DNA of 12,712 bases from CAYGXH01 sp964354485 (lineage in GTDB: Bacteria; Bacteroidota; Ignavibacteria; UBA10030; SZUA-254): positions 1 through 12,712 of the forward strand of contig CAYGZY010000173.1 in NCBI GenBank assembly GCA_964354485.1, in the 5' to 3' direction. A model generated the notes under the pieces. It did no database searches, was not told the origin of the DNA, and saw nothing but the letters and a program-made list of their open reading frames with translations. Below are positions 6,845 to 12,712 of the stretch, piece after piece; position 1 is the stretch's first letter; every line of letters starts with the position of its first letter. The translations under genes and the position numbers were made by a program.

Positions 6845-7720
6845 ATGAAAACAGTCACAGAAAAACCGGCAATCCGAGTCAATGGCTACATCGCGTTCTT
6901 TCTATTCCTTATTCTACTCGGATTGAATGCCTATCTGATATACTGGATGGCATCGAACGAGGATCCTTCCTACATCCTTACCGAAATCATACTTTTCATC
7001 GTAACGGCAATAATGATGGGCGGATTTTTCATCGTCCAGCCGAACGAAGCACGTGTCCTGACACTATTCGGCAAGTACATAGGATCGGTCCGCGACGATG
7101 GTTTCTGGTGGGCGAATCCTTTCACCATAAAAAAACACGTATCTCTCAGAATACGCAATTTCAACAGCGAGAAAATAAAGGTCAACGACCTGCATGGAAA
7201 TCCGATTGAAATTGGCGCCGTGGTAGTATGGCGCGTCATCGATTCATCCAGAGCGTTATTCGACGTTGAGCACTATGAAAACTTCGTGGCCATCCAGAGC
7301 GAAACGGCAATTCGCGCGCTCGCATCCGAATACCCGTACGATGTTGCGGATGAGGACCGACCGTCACTGCGCGGCAATCCGAACGATATTGCCGAACGGC
7401 TCAAACATCAGGTTCAAACCCGTCTGGAGGTTGCCGGCGTTGAAGTAACCGAATCACGGCTCAGCCACCTTGCTTACGCTCCTGAGATTGCACAGGTCAT
7501 GCTCCGGCGCCAGCAGGCACAGGCAATCATCGCAGCACGGCAGAAAATCGACGAGGGGGCAGTCGGAATGGTCCAGCAAGCCCTTCATGCCCTTAGCGAA
7601 CAAAAGGTAGTAGAGCTGGATGAAGATAAGAAAGCAACTATGGTGAACAACCTGCTCGTGGCACTCGTTTCAGAGGCAGAAGTACAGCCGATCATCAATA
7701 CCGGCACACTTTACCAGTGA
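6845..7720 (+). CDS. SPFH/band-7 domain membrane protein
   Basis: A 291-residue membrane protein of the SPFH (stomatin/prohibitin/flotillin/HflK) superfamily. Two hydrophobic segments lie at about 15-36 and 43-64, followed by the SPFH domain. The domain opens with FIVQPNEARVLTLFGKYIGSV (from 62), the usual 'v.p.ea.vl..fGky.gt' entry. It continues through LRIRNFNSEKIKVNDLHGNPIEIGAVVVWRV (split at about 101-131) and the helical LEVAGVEVTESRLSHLAYAPEIAQVMLRRQQAQAII region (about 194-229). Such proteins oligomerise at the inner membrane, scaffold lipid microdomains, and often modulate partner proteases or transporters. The start is supported by AGAGGA at a good distance and by the promoter upstream. 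The stop overlaps the GTG start of the Arc-like gene (GTGA). No NfeD partner or protease is adjacent. The specific function is unknown. Confidence 0.88.
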   Translation: MKTVTEKPAIRVNGYIAFFLFLILLGLNAYLIYWMASNEDPSYILTEIILFIVTAIMMGGFFIVQPNEARVLTLFGKYIGSVRDDGFWWANPFTIKKHVSLRIRNFNSEKIKVNDLHGNPIEIGAVVVWRVIDSSRALFDVEHYENFVAIQSETAIRALASEYPYDVADEDRPSLRGNPNDIAERLKHQVQTRLEVAGVEVTESRLSHLAYAPEIAQVMLRRQQAQAIIAARQKIDEGAVGMVQQALHALSEQKVVELDEDKKATMVNNLLVALVSEAEVQPIINTGTLYQ

Positions 7721-7908
7721 GTGAAAAGAAAAAATTCCTCCTCCGTCTCGACAGTGATGCACACGCAGCCCTCGAAAAATGGGCCGCTGATGACCTGCGG
7801 AGTATCAACGCACAGATAGAGTTCATCCTCATTGAATCACTGCGGAAAAACGGAAGATGGAAAACAAAATCCGGTAAAACGGAGGAAACCGATGCAGCTG
7901 AAAAATAA
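7717..7908 (+). CDS. Arc-like ribbon-helix-helix DNA-binding protein
   Basis: A 63-residue protein that starts with GTG, overlapping the SPFH stop by 4 bp, which implies translational coupling. The N-terminus KKKFLLRLDSDAHAALEKWA gives the short beta strand (about 5-11) and the first helix (about 13-24). RSINAQIEFILIESLRKNGR is the second helix (about 28-46), as in Arc/MetJ/CopG-type dimers. The tail (about 47-63) is charged and probably disordered. Small Arc-family proteins often follow SPFH genes in bacteria. Here the operator-like palindrome over the promoter of the unit makes autorepression plausible, but that is inferred. An antitoxin role is less likely because the partner is a conserved membrane scaffold protein, not a toxin. 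Confidence 0.82.
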   Translation: MSEKKKFLLRLDSDAHAALEKWAADDLRSINAQIEFILIESLRKNGRWKTKSGKTEETDAAEK

Positions 7909-7949
7909 ATTATAACATTAATCCTGAAAAGATAAGACCTAGATCCGAT

Positions 7950-8477
7950 ATGCGCAGCATTCACCATCTGATAGATCATCCTCTGACACTCTTACAGCCG
8001 AAGATGATGAAATTACAATACGAATTACGCTTCGGCGATGAAATTATAGCAAAGGTAACGTTTCCGAAGGTCCTAAGTAAACATGCCGAAGTTGTTACCG
8101 CCGACGGGACCTGGACCATATCGCGGGAAGGTTTTTTCAAGAGAACAATACGAGCAATCCGTGAGGGTGAATCGCATGATTCAGCAGTGTGCTCTTCAAA
8201 TTACTGGAAAGATAAAACTACGATTATCTTTTCGGACAGGACAAAATATTTTGTCAAATCCAATCTCTGGAAATCCCTTACCGAAATACGAAAGGAAACC
8301 GGAGAGATTGTCATCTCCATGAAAACGGAAGGCCTTCTGCGGAATACAACCAGAATAACGATGAACCGTACAGCGGCAATAACTCCCGCACTGCCGCTCC
8401 TCGTCATGCTCGGTATCTACCTCGAAATTCTCACCCGGCGGGATTCCCACGCGAAGGTAGTCGCCTGCGGCATCTAG
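7950..8477 (+). CDS. LURP-one/tubby-like conserved protein with hydrophobic C-terminus
   Basis: A 175-residue protein I place tentatively in the LURP-one-related/tubby C-terminal-like superfamily. It alternates strands with a repeating plan: YELRFGDEIIAKVTFPKV (about 24-41), AEVVTADGTWTISREGFFKR (46-65), AIREGESHDSAV (69-80), TIIFSDRTKYFVKSNLWKSL (91-110) and GEIVISMKTEGLLR (118-131). It ends with a hydrophobic helix at about 144-161 (TPALPLLVMLGIYLEIL), which could insert into the membrane. Some members of this superfamily are lipid-associated or scramblase-like, but no such activity can be read here. It starts 41 bp after the Arc-like gene on the same strand with only a weak Shine-Dalgarno. 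Its membrane tail next to an SPFH scaffold suggests a shared membrane role. It ends 16 bp from the convergent cupin gene. Confidence 0.6.
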   Translation: MRSIHHLIDHPLTLLQPKMMKLQYELRFGDEIIAKVTFPKVLSKHAEVVTADGTWTISREGFFKRTIRAIREGESHDSAVCSSNYWKDKTTIIFSDRTKYFVKSNLWKSLTEIRKETGEIVISMKTEGLLRNTTRITMNRTAAITPALPLLVMLGIYLEILTRRDSHAKVVACGI

Positions 8478-8493
8478 CGGGTATCACCTACTG

Positions 8494-8826
8494 TTAATCA
8501 ACAATGAATACCCTAGCACCAGGTTCGGTATAGACAAGGTGCGGATTTGTTTCGTCATCTCCCGACTGAAAACTCATGCCTGATCGAAGAACATGCGAAG
8601 CGCCATCCTTCAGTAGAATTACACATTCACCTTTAAGAACAAGAAGGACATGGCCCTTCGGACAGTAATGATCCGATCGAAAGCCGGGACTATATTCCAC
8701 CATGCGGACCCGGATATTGCCTCCTTCGAAAGTCTGCCAGAATGAAGTGCCAGTCTCACCTTTATGCTCTATCGGCTTGATCTTGTCCCATTCTGTTGTA
8801 ACGAACGGTACACCCTCGATCTTCAT
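8494..8826 (-). CDS. Small cupin, DHCW-motif family
   Basis: A 110-residue single-domain cupin of the group annotated as DHCW-motif cupin-fold proteins, at full family length. Cupin motif 1 is visible as YSPGFRSDHYCPKGHVLLVLKGE (about 45-67), with the candidate ligands D52, H53 and C55 in the family-specific D-H-x-C arrangement, then GH at 58-59. The second barrel half runs LLKDGASHVLRSGMSFQSGDDETNPH (71-96) and the protein ends FIVD, as is usual in the group. A metal or small ligand probably binds in the barrel; the reaction is unknown. AAGGAG sits 9 bases before the ATG, making the start firm. It is convergent with the LURP-one-like gene and separated from ahcY by a hairpin, so it is probably transcribed on its own. 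Confidence 0.82.
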   Translation of the reverse strand: MKIEGVPFVTTEWDKIKPIEHKGETGTSFWQTFEGGNIRVRMVEYSPGFRSDHYCPKGHVLLVLKGECVILLKDGASHVLRSGMSFQSGDDETNPHLVYTEPGARVFIVD

Positions 8827-8846
8827 ACGTTCATCTCCTTACACAG

Positions 8847-8886
8847 ATAAATTTTCCGAACCCTCCGCCCGGATGCTTAAATTTAT
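8847..8886. repeat. Inverted repeat upstream of the cupin gene
   Basis: ATAAATTT (8847-8854) and AAATTTAT (8879-8886) are perfect 8-bp arms around a 24-bp spacer. It lies 20-60 bp upstream of the cupin ATG, where a promoter or operator would be. The arms are AT-rich, so this could be chance. Confidence 0.25.
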
Positions 8887-8896
8887 AGATAAAATA

Positions 8897-8917
8897 ATGC
8901 TCCCCCGCGGAGAGCAT
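8897..8917 (-). terminator. Terminator-like hairpin downstream of ahcY
   Basis: ATGCTC (8897-8902) and GAGCAT (8912-8917) pair around a GC-rich 9-base loop. Read on the minus strand the hairpin is followed by TATTTTATCTAT, a modest U-rich run, about 34 bases after the ahcY stop codon. It would end the nucleotidyltransferase-metK-ahcY transcript before the cupin gene. Confidence 0.5.
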
Positions 8918-8950
8918 CCATTTTCATTTAAATATCTGCGGCATCAGCGG

Positions 8951-10231
8951 TCATGTTCCCTCAGTGTAATCTTCCATGTAGCGCTGTTGTTCCTTTGTAA
9001 GCCTGTCGATTTTCAAGTCCATCGTTTCCAGCTTCAAAGTTGCGATTTCCTGATCCTGTTCGACCGGGATATCATAAACCTTGTTCTCGAGGCGCTTCCC
9101 CCGTTTACCCATTCCCACGAGCCACAACTGAGCCATGAACTGGTTCGCAAAAGACATGTCCATCACCTCCGACGGGTGACCTTCAGCTGCGGCGAGATTA
9201 ACAAGCCTTCCCTTTGCCAGAACATAGATCCGTCGGCCGTTTCTTAGCAAATACTCCTCATTATTTTGCCTGATTTCCTTCACTGCTTTTGCAAATTTAC
9301 CGGCATGGTTGAGGTTAACTTCACAGTCGTAGTGCCCTGTATTGCAAACGATAGCGCCCTCCTTCATTAACCTGAAGTGACGATCGACTATGACATCCTT
9401 AACGCCTGTGGCTGTTACAAAGACATCACCTATTTTTGCGGCCTCATCCATTTTCATGACGCGCATCCCATCGAGCGTTGCCTTGAGTGCGGCCGTCGGC
9501 TTCACCTCCGTAACGATCACATTCGCGCCCATACCTTTGGCACGCATTGCTACTCCTTTACCGCAATGTCCGTACCCCGCAACAACGAAGTTTTTCCCAG
9601 CAAGCAATATACTTGTTGAGCGAAGAATTCCATCGAGCGTCGATTGACCCGTCCCGTAAACGTTGTCAAAGTCCCACTTCGTTTCGGCATCGTTCACTGC
9701 AACGACGGGATAGTTTAACGCTCCATCCTTGTCCATTGCACGGAGACGATGGACACCCGTTGTAGTTTCCTCCGTCCCGCCTATCACGTACTTACGCGCA
9801 AATTCCGGATGTTTATTGTGGATCGTAAAAATGAGATCGGCGCCATCATCGAGAGTAAGATTGGGGTGTATCTTTAACGTTTCCTCGATGCACCAGTAGA
9901 AATCCTTCACCGACATCCCGTGCCATGCAAATATCGAAATACCATCTGCAGCAAGCGCTGCAGCGACCGCATCGTTGGTTGAGAGCGGATTGCACCCGCT
10001 CCAGCTCACTTGCGCTCCTGCCTCTACGAATGTTTTTACAAGGACAGCCGTTTCTTTTGTAACGTGGAGACACCCGGCAATGCTGTAACCTTTCAGAGGC
10101 TTTGTTTTTCGGTATTTTTCCCTCAGTGCCATGAGAACGGGCATGCGTGATTCCGCCCATGCTATGAGGTTACGCCCTTCGACTGCAAGAGCTAAATTTC
10201 TGACTTTATAATGTCCTTTTTTCGAATCCAT
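8951..10231 (-). CDS. ahcY: Adenosylhomocysteinase (S-adenosyl-L-homocysteine hydrolase), compact type
   Basis: Splits S-adenosylhomocysteine to adenosine and homocysteine with tightly bound NAD, relieving inhibition of methyltransferases. The 426-residue protein shows WSGCNPLSTNDAVAAALA (77-94) and GGTEETTTGVHRL (151-163). The active-site block is NDAETKWDFDNVYGTGQS (180-197), and the Rossmann motif GYGHCGKG is at 219-226. NTGHYDCE (297-304) and EGHPSEVMDMSFANQ (350-364) complete the set. The NPLST variant (others read NIFST), the lack of the roughly 40-residue insertion and the ending EQQRYMEDYTEGT instead of a KPDHYRY-type tail mark it as the compact archaeal/Thermotoga form. An in-frame TAA just upstream fixes the earliest start at this ATG, though no Shine-Dalgarno is visible. 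It follows metK by 87 bp, probably in the same operon. Some compact archaeal enzymes prefer the inosyl analogue, so substrate choice is open. Confidence 0.96.
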   Translation of the reverse strand: MDSKKGHYKVRNLALAVEGRNLIAWAESRMPVLMALREKYRKTKPLKGYSIAGCLHVTKETAVLVKTFVEAGAQVSWSGCNPLSTNDAVAAALAADGISIFAWHGMSVKDFYWCIEETLKIHPNLTLDDGADLIFTIHNKHPEFARKYVIGGTEETTTGVHRLRAMDKDGALNYPVVAVNDAETKWDFDNVYGTGQSTLDGILRSTSILLAGKNFVVAGYGHCGKGVAMRAKGMGANVIVTEVKPTAALKATLDGMRVMKMDEAAKIGDVFVTATGVKDVIVDRHFRLMKEGAIVCNTGHYDCEVNLNHAGKFAKAVKEIRQNNEEYLLRNGRRIYVLAKGRLVNLAAAEGHPSEVMDMSFANQFMAQLWLVGMGKRGKRLENKVYDIPVEQDQEIATLKLETMDLKIDRLTKEQQRYMEDYTEGT

Positions 10232-10318
10232 AGTTATGCATTTGAGTTAATGAGAACAAATTATTTAAAATAAAACCGTACCTGTGCATATATATCACAT
10301 TAAAGAACAGCATCTCGG

Positions 10319-11479
10319 CTATTTTACAGCTTTCCGGAGAGTTTTTACCTCATCGGTCTTTTCCCATGTAAATTCTTTTTCATTACGACCGAAATGACCG
10401 TAGTTTGACGTCAGTCGATAGATCGGACGACGTAGATCGAGTCGCTCGATAATGCCGCACGGAGTCATATCAAACGGCGCTTCCTCGACGATATTCTTTT
10501 TCATTATAGTTTCTAATTCAGTATCAGGAATCACACCGGTTCCGAATGTCTGGATATGGAGTGATAGCGGTTCTTTCACACCGATAGCGTATGATATCTG
10601 AATCAGGCATTCGCTCGCGAGCTGGGCGGCAACAATGTTTTTTGCCATATGACGAGCGGCATAGGCGGCACTCCTATCGACCTTTGTCGGATCCTTGCCG
10701 GAAAACGCACCGCCGCCGTGCGGCGCCCGTCCGCCGTACGTATCGACCACAATTTTTCTTCCAGTGAGTCCGCTGTCGCCATGAGGCCCACCGATCTCGA
10801 ACATTCCGGTCGGATTGACTAAGTAACGGGTCTGTTTATCAAGCATCTCTTCCGGGATGACCTGCTTTATGACATATTTGATTACATCCTCACGGATTCT
10901 GGTCTGCGAAATCTTAGGTGCATGTTGCGTTGATACTACAATAGTGTGCACGCGAACCGGCTTTTTGCCCTCATATTCGATAGTCACCTGTGATTTCGCG
11001 TCAGGCCTTATATACGGCATGATGCTGCCATGTTTCTTACGGATGCGCGACAGCTGTTTCACAATTTTATGGGCATACATGATCGGCATCGGCATAAGCT
11101 CCGGTGTTTCCGTGCACGCATATCCGAACATCATCCCTTGATCACCAGCACCGCCTGTATCGACACCCTTGGCGATGTCCGGCGACTGGGAGTGAAGAGT
11201 CGAAAGGACTGCACACGAATCAGCATCGAAACCAATTCCGGCTTCTGTGTATCCGATATCCTTTACGACATCGCGCACGACTTTCTGAACATCGACGTAT
11301 CCGTTCGTCGTCACCTCGCCGCCCACGAGCACGAGGCCCGTCGTGACGAAACACTCACATGCGACGCGTGAATGCGAATCCTGTTCAAATAACGAATCGA
11401 GAACTGCATCGGAAATATGATCGCAAACCTTATCCGGATGCCCTTCGGATACCGACTCAGATGTAAATAGATATGACAT
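10319..11479 (-). CDS. metK: S-adenosylmethionine synthase
   Basis: Makes S-adenosylmethionine from methionine and ATP, releasing phosphate and diphosphate; cytoplasmic. At 386 residues it has the standard length. The start MSYLFTSESVSEGHPDKVCD contains the ATP-site GHPDK at 13-17. The signature hexapeptide GAGDQG is at 110-115, the phosphate-binding GGGAFSGKD at 255-263, and GGPHGDSGLTGRK at 230-242. AAAAGGA precedes the ATG at good spacing. It lies 12 bp after the nucleotidyltransferase gene and 87 bp before ahcY. With ahcY it forms the make-and-recycle core of the methyl cycle. The 12-bp gap upstream leaves no room for a SAM riboswitch directly before metK, so any such control would have to act from the promoter of the whole unit. 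Confidence 0.98.
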   Translation of the reverse strand: MSYLFTSESVSEGHPDKVCDHISDAVLDSLFEQDSHSRVACECFVTTGLVLVGGEVTTNGYVDVQKVVRDVVKDIGYTEAGIGFDADSCAVLSTLHSQSPDIAKGVDTGGAGDQGMMFGYACTETPELMPMPIMYAHKIVKQLSRIRKKHGSIMPYIRPDAKSQVTIEYEGKKPVRVHTIVVSTQHAPKISQTRIREDVIKYVIKQVIPEEMLDKQTRYLVNPTGMFEIGGPHGDSGLTGRKIVVDTYGGRAPHGGGAFSGKDPTKVDRSAAYAARHMAKNIVAAQLASECLIQISYAIGVKEPLSLHIQTFGTGVIPDTELETIMKKNIVEEAPFDMTPCGIIERLDLRRPIYRLTSNYGHFGRNEKEFTWEKTDEVKTLRKAVK

Positions 11480-11491
11480 AGATATTCCTTT

Positions 11492-12463
11492 TCATGATTG
11501 ATACTCGGATGAATCACCGATATTTAACTTTTTGACAGATCCACGTATGACCGCACGGTTACCGATCAGTGAATCTTCAAGCACGATATTCTCCACAACA
11601 GCGCCCTCGCCGACGATGGAATTCCGGATGATCGAATCGTGTATCTTCGCGCCTTCAGCGATTGTCGTGTATGGACCGATAATCGAATTTGTGACCGTCG
11701 CATTATCTGCAATAAATACCGGTGATTGTATGGATACTCCCTTTTGCTCACGATAATGAGATTTTTGCCCGAGAAGATGGCGGTTAGTTGCAAGTACCGT
11801 TTCGGGCTTTCCGCAGTCGTACCAGCCCTCGACAGGGAATGTTTTGATCTTTTCACCGTGCTTCACCATAAGCTGGAGTGCATCGGTTAGCTGATACTCC
11901 CCTTTTGTTTTACGATCCAATTGAATCAATTCAGTAATACATTCAAACAGGAGTGACGGATTCTCGATCCAGTACAATCCCACGATTGCGAGGTTGCTCT
12001 GCGGTTTCTCTGGTTTTTCAATTAAGCTTGTCACAAAACCGTTTTGCATTTCAACTACACCGAAACGGCGGGGATCGTCAACGCTCTTGACGCCGAGCGA
12101 ACTGAAGCCGCCGCGTATCACCGGTTTAAGATCGACGTCAAATATCGTATCGCCAAGGATAATGAGTACAGGTCCGGATTTACAAGTATCTTGCGCGATA
12201 TGGACAGCATGAGCCAAGCCTCGCTGTTCCGGCTGGTGAACAAAGTCAACTTTGATTTTGTAATTCGCTTTGATGTAGTCCCGGATCATATCTCCCAGGT
12301 GGCCTACCACCAGAGTGGCTTCCGTAAAGCCATCTGCAATTATTTTATCAAAAATATGACCGATGATAGGTTTCCCGCCGACATTGAGTAGAACTTTGGG
12401 CAGTGTGTACGTATGCGGTCTCAGTCGTTTTCCGATCCCGGCTACAGGAATTATGGCTCTCAT
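11492..12463 (-). CDS. Sugar-1-phosphate nucleotidyltransferase with left-handed beta-helix tail
   Basis: A 323-residue enzyme of the glucose-1-phosphate thymidylyl-/uridylyltransferase type. Such enzymes join a sugar phosphate to an NTP to make a nucleotide sugar for cell-surface glycans. The N-terminal Rossmann-like domain shows MRAIIPVAGIGKRLRPHT (1-18) with the basic GxGKRLRP loop. LPKVLLNVGGKPIIGH follows at 21-36, LGDTIFD at 103-109 (metal-binding Asp105), LIEKPEKP at 147-154 and the conserved GEYQLTDAL at 188-196. The C-terminus (about 244-310) consists of hexapeptide repeats of a left-handed beta helix (SIIGPYTTIAEGAKIHDSII, SIVGEGAVVENIVLEDSLIG). This long form with a helix tail resembles archaeal-type RmlA/GlmU-like enzymes rather than the short RmlA. 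Sugar and base cannot be read from the sequence. First gene of the unit with metK (12 bp gap). Confidence 0.85.
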   Translation of the reverse strand: MRAIIPVAGIGKRLRPHTYTLPKVLLNVGGKPIIGHIFDKIIADGFTEATLVVGHLGDMIRDYIKANYKIKVDFVHQPEQRGLAHAVHIAQDTCKSGPVLIILGDTIFDVDLKPVIRGGFSSLGVKSVDDPRRFGVVEMQNGFVTSLIEKPEKPQSNLAIVGLYWIENPSLLFECITELIQLDRKTKGEYQLTDALQLMVKHGEKIKTFPVEGWYDCGKPETVLATNRHLLGQKSHYREQKGVSIQSPVFIADNATVTNSIIGPYTTIAEGAKIHDSIIRNSIVGEGAVVENIVLEDSLIGNRAVIRGSVKKLNIGDSSEYQS

Positions 12464-12491
12464 CCGATAGGTAGTAAGGTGACTGAATGTT

Positions 12492-12575
12492 GTGCCCCCA
12501 ACCGGATTCTCCGCCAGAGGCGGATGCGCCTATAGCGCAGAACCGAATTAGGGTATCGTGCCCCCAACGAGATTC
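12492..12575. repeat. Direct repeat of a tRNA 3' end
   Basis: GTGCCCCCAACCGGATTC (12492-12509) and GTGCCCCCAACGAGATTC (12558-12575) agree at 16 of 18 positions and lie 66 bp apart. The second copy is the acceptor and T-arm end of the tRNA-Glu-like remnant, read on the minus strand. The first is an isolated copy of that 3' end. Confidence 0.7.
12510..12539. repeat. Two tandem hairpins between the tRNA-end copies
   Basis: TCCGCC-AGA-GGCGGA (12510-12524) is followed immediately by TGCGC-CTATA-GCGCA (12525-12539). Flanking bases GGATTCT on the left and AGAACC on the right can pair with one bulge to close a three-way junction. It looks like a small structured repeat element, possibly dispersed in the genome. 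Confidence 0.6.
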
Positions 12576-12629
12576 GAACTCGTGTTACAGGCTTGAAAAG
12601 TCTACACACCTCTCTAATGTCGCGAATGC
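12559..12629 (-). pseudogene. Degenerate tRNA-Glu(TTC)-like remnant
   Basis: Read on the minus strand, the 3' part is tRNA-Glu-like. The anticodon loop TTTTCAA carries anticodon TTC, the variable region is TAAC, the T-arm ACGAG/CTCGT with loop TTCGAAT is perfect, then TGGGGGC and A. A D-arm ACAT/GTGT can be drawn. But the anticodon stem TAGAC/GCCTG has an A-C mismatch, and the seven bases where the 5' acceptor should be (GCATTCG) do not pair with TGGGGGC, which needs GCCCCCA. So the 5' end has been lost or replaced, and this is probably not a working tRNA. It could be a recombination or integration scar. The rest of 12464-12712 shows no convincing gene. Confidence 0.6.
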
Positions 12630-12712
12630 GGTTTACTTTGCAGGAGTGAATGGGTCCAGTTTGCTGCTTTCTGCACTATCTCGTCACACATGAGCCACAG
12701 CGCGTATGAGTG

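Noticed and set aside
7717..7908. Toxin-antitoxin antitoxin interpretation of the Arc-like gene
   Set aside because: Its coupled partner is an SPFH membrane protein, and neither neighbour resembles a toxin.
11480..11491. SAM riboswitch before metK
   Set aside because: The gap is only 12 bp. No SAM riboswitch was recognised in the 12464-12712 leader either.
12487..12693. A 68-codon open frame on the plus strand
   Set aside because: It runs through the repeats and the tRNA remnant in antisense and shows no protein-like features.

Overview
The window is about 12.7 kb of bacterial chromosome with moderate GC content. It is densely coding and mostly housekeeping. Good Shine-Dalgarno sequences precede several genes (coaD, dnaJ, pilM-like, cupin, metK, SPFH), and neighbouring genes often overlap or abut. 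A compact archaeal/Thermotoga-type adenosylhomocysteinase, a small orphan PilM-like protein beside a ComEA-like protein, and grpE-dnaJ without dnaK or hrcA in view suggest a lineage of the FCB assemblage (Ignavibacteriota/Calditrichota/Marinimicrobia-like) or a similar environmental phylum. This placement is a low-confidence inference.

Region 1 (30-4207, minus strand) is a six-gene head-to-tail cluster: grpE, dnaJ, comEA-like, pilM-like, rsmD, coaD. Every junction is at most 4 bp or overlaps, so it looks like one transcription unit joining protein folding, a competence/pilus-like pair, 16S rRNA methylation and coenzyme A synthesis. Its promoter region (about 4245-4310) is notable. A self-complementary TTGCAA hexamer can serve as the -35 box both for grpE on the minus strand and for tRNA-Ala(CGC) on the plus strand, and a perfect 16-bp palindrome sits on the grpE -10/start region.

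Region 2 (4370-8477, plus strand) holds tRNA-Ala(CGC), a 703-residue thioredoxin-fold DUF255/YyaL-type protein, a hairpin, and then a three-gene unit: an SPFH membrane protein, a 63-residue ribbon-helix-helix (Arc-like) protein overlapping it by 4 bp, and a 175-residue LURP-one/tubby-like protein with a hydrophobic C-terminus. A strong sigma70-type promoter precedes this unit, and a perfect palindrome (two 9-bp arms around one central base) covers its -10 box. Autoregulation by the encoded ribbon-helix-helix protein is an attractive inference. This is the best candidate in the window for an under-described system.

Region 3 (8494-12463, minus strand) holds a small cupin and the unit nucleotidyltransferase, metK, ahcY. 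MetK makes S-adenosylmethionine and AhcY hydrolyses the S-adenosylhomocysteine left after methyl transfer, so the two form the core of the activated methyl cycle. The nucleotidyltransferase is a sugar-1-phosphate enzyme with a left-handed beta-helix tail.

Region 4 (12464-12712) has no convincing protein gene. It holds a degenerate tRNA-Glu(TTC)-like remnant, a second copy of that tRNA's 3' end 66 bp away, and two tandem hairpins between them. It looks like tRNA debris, possibly the edge of an insertion.
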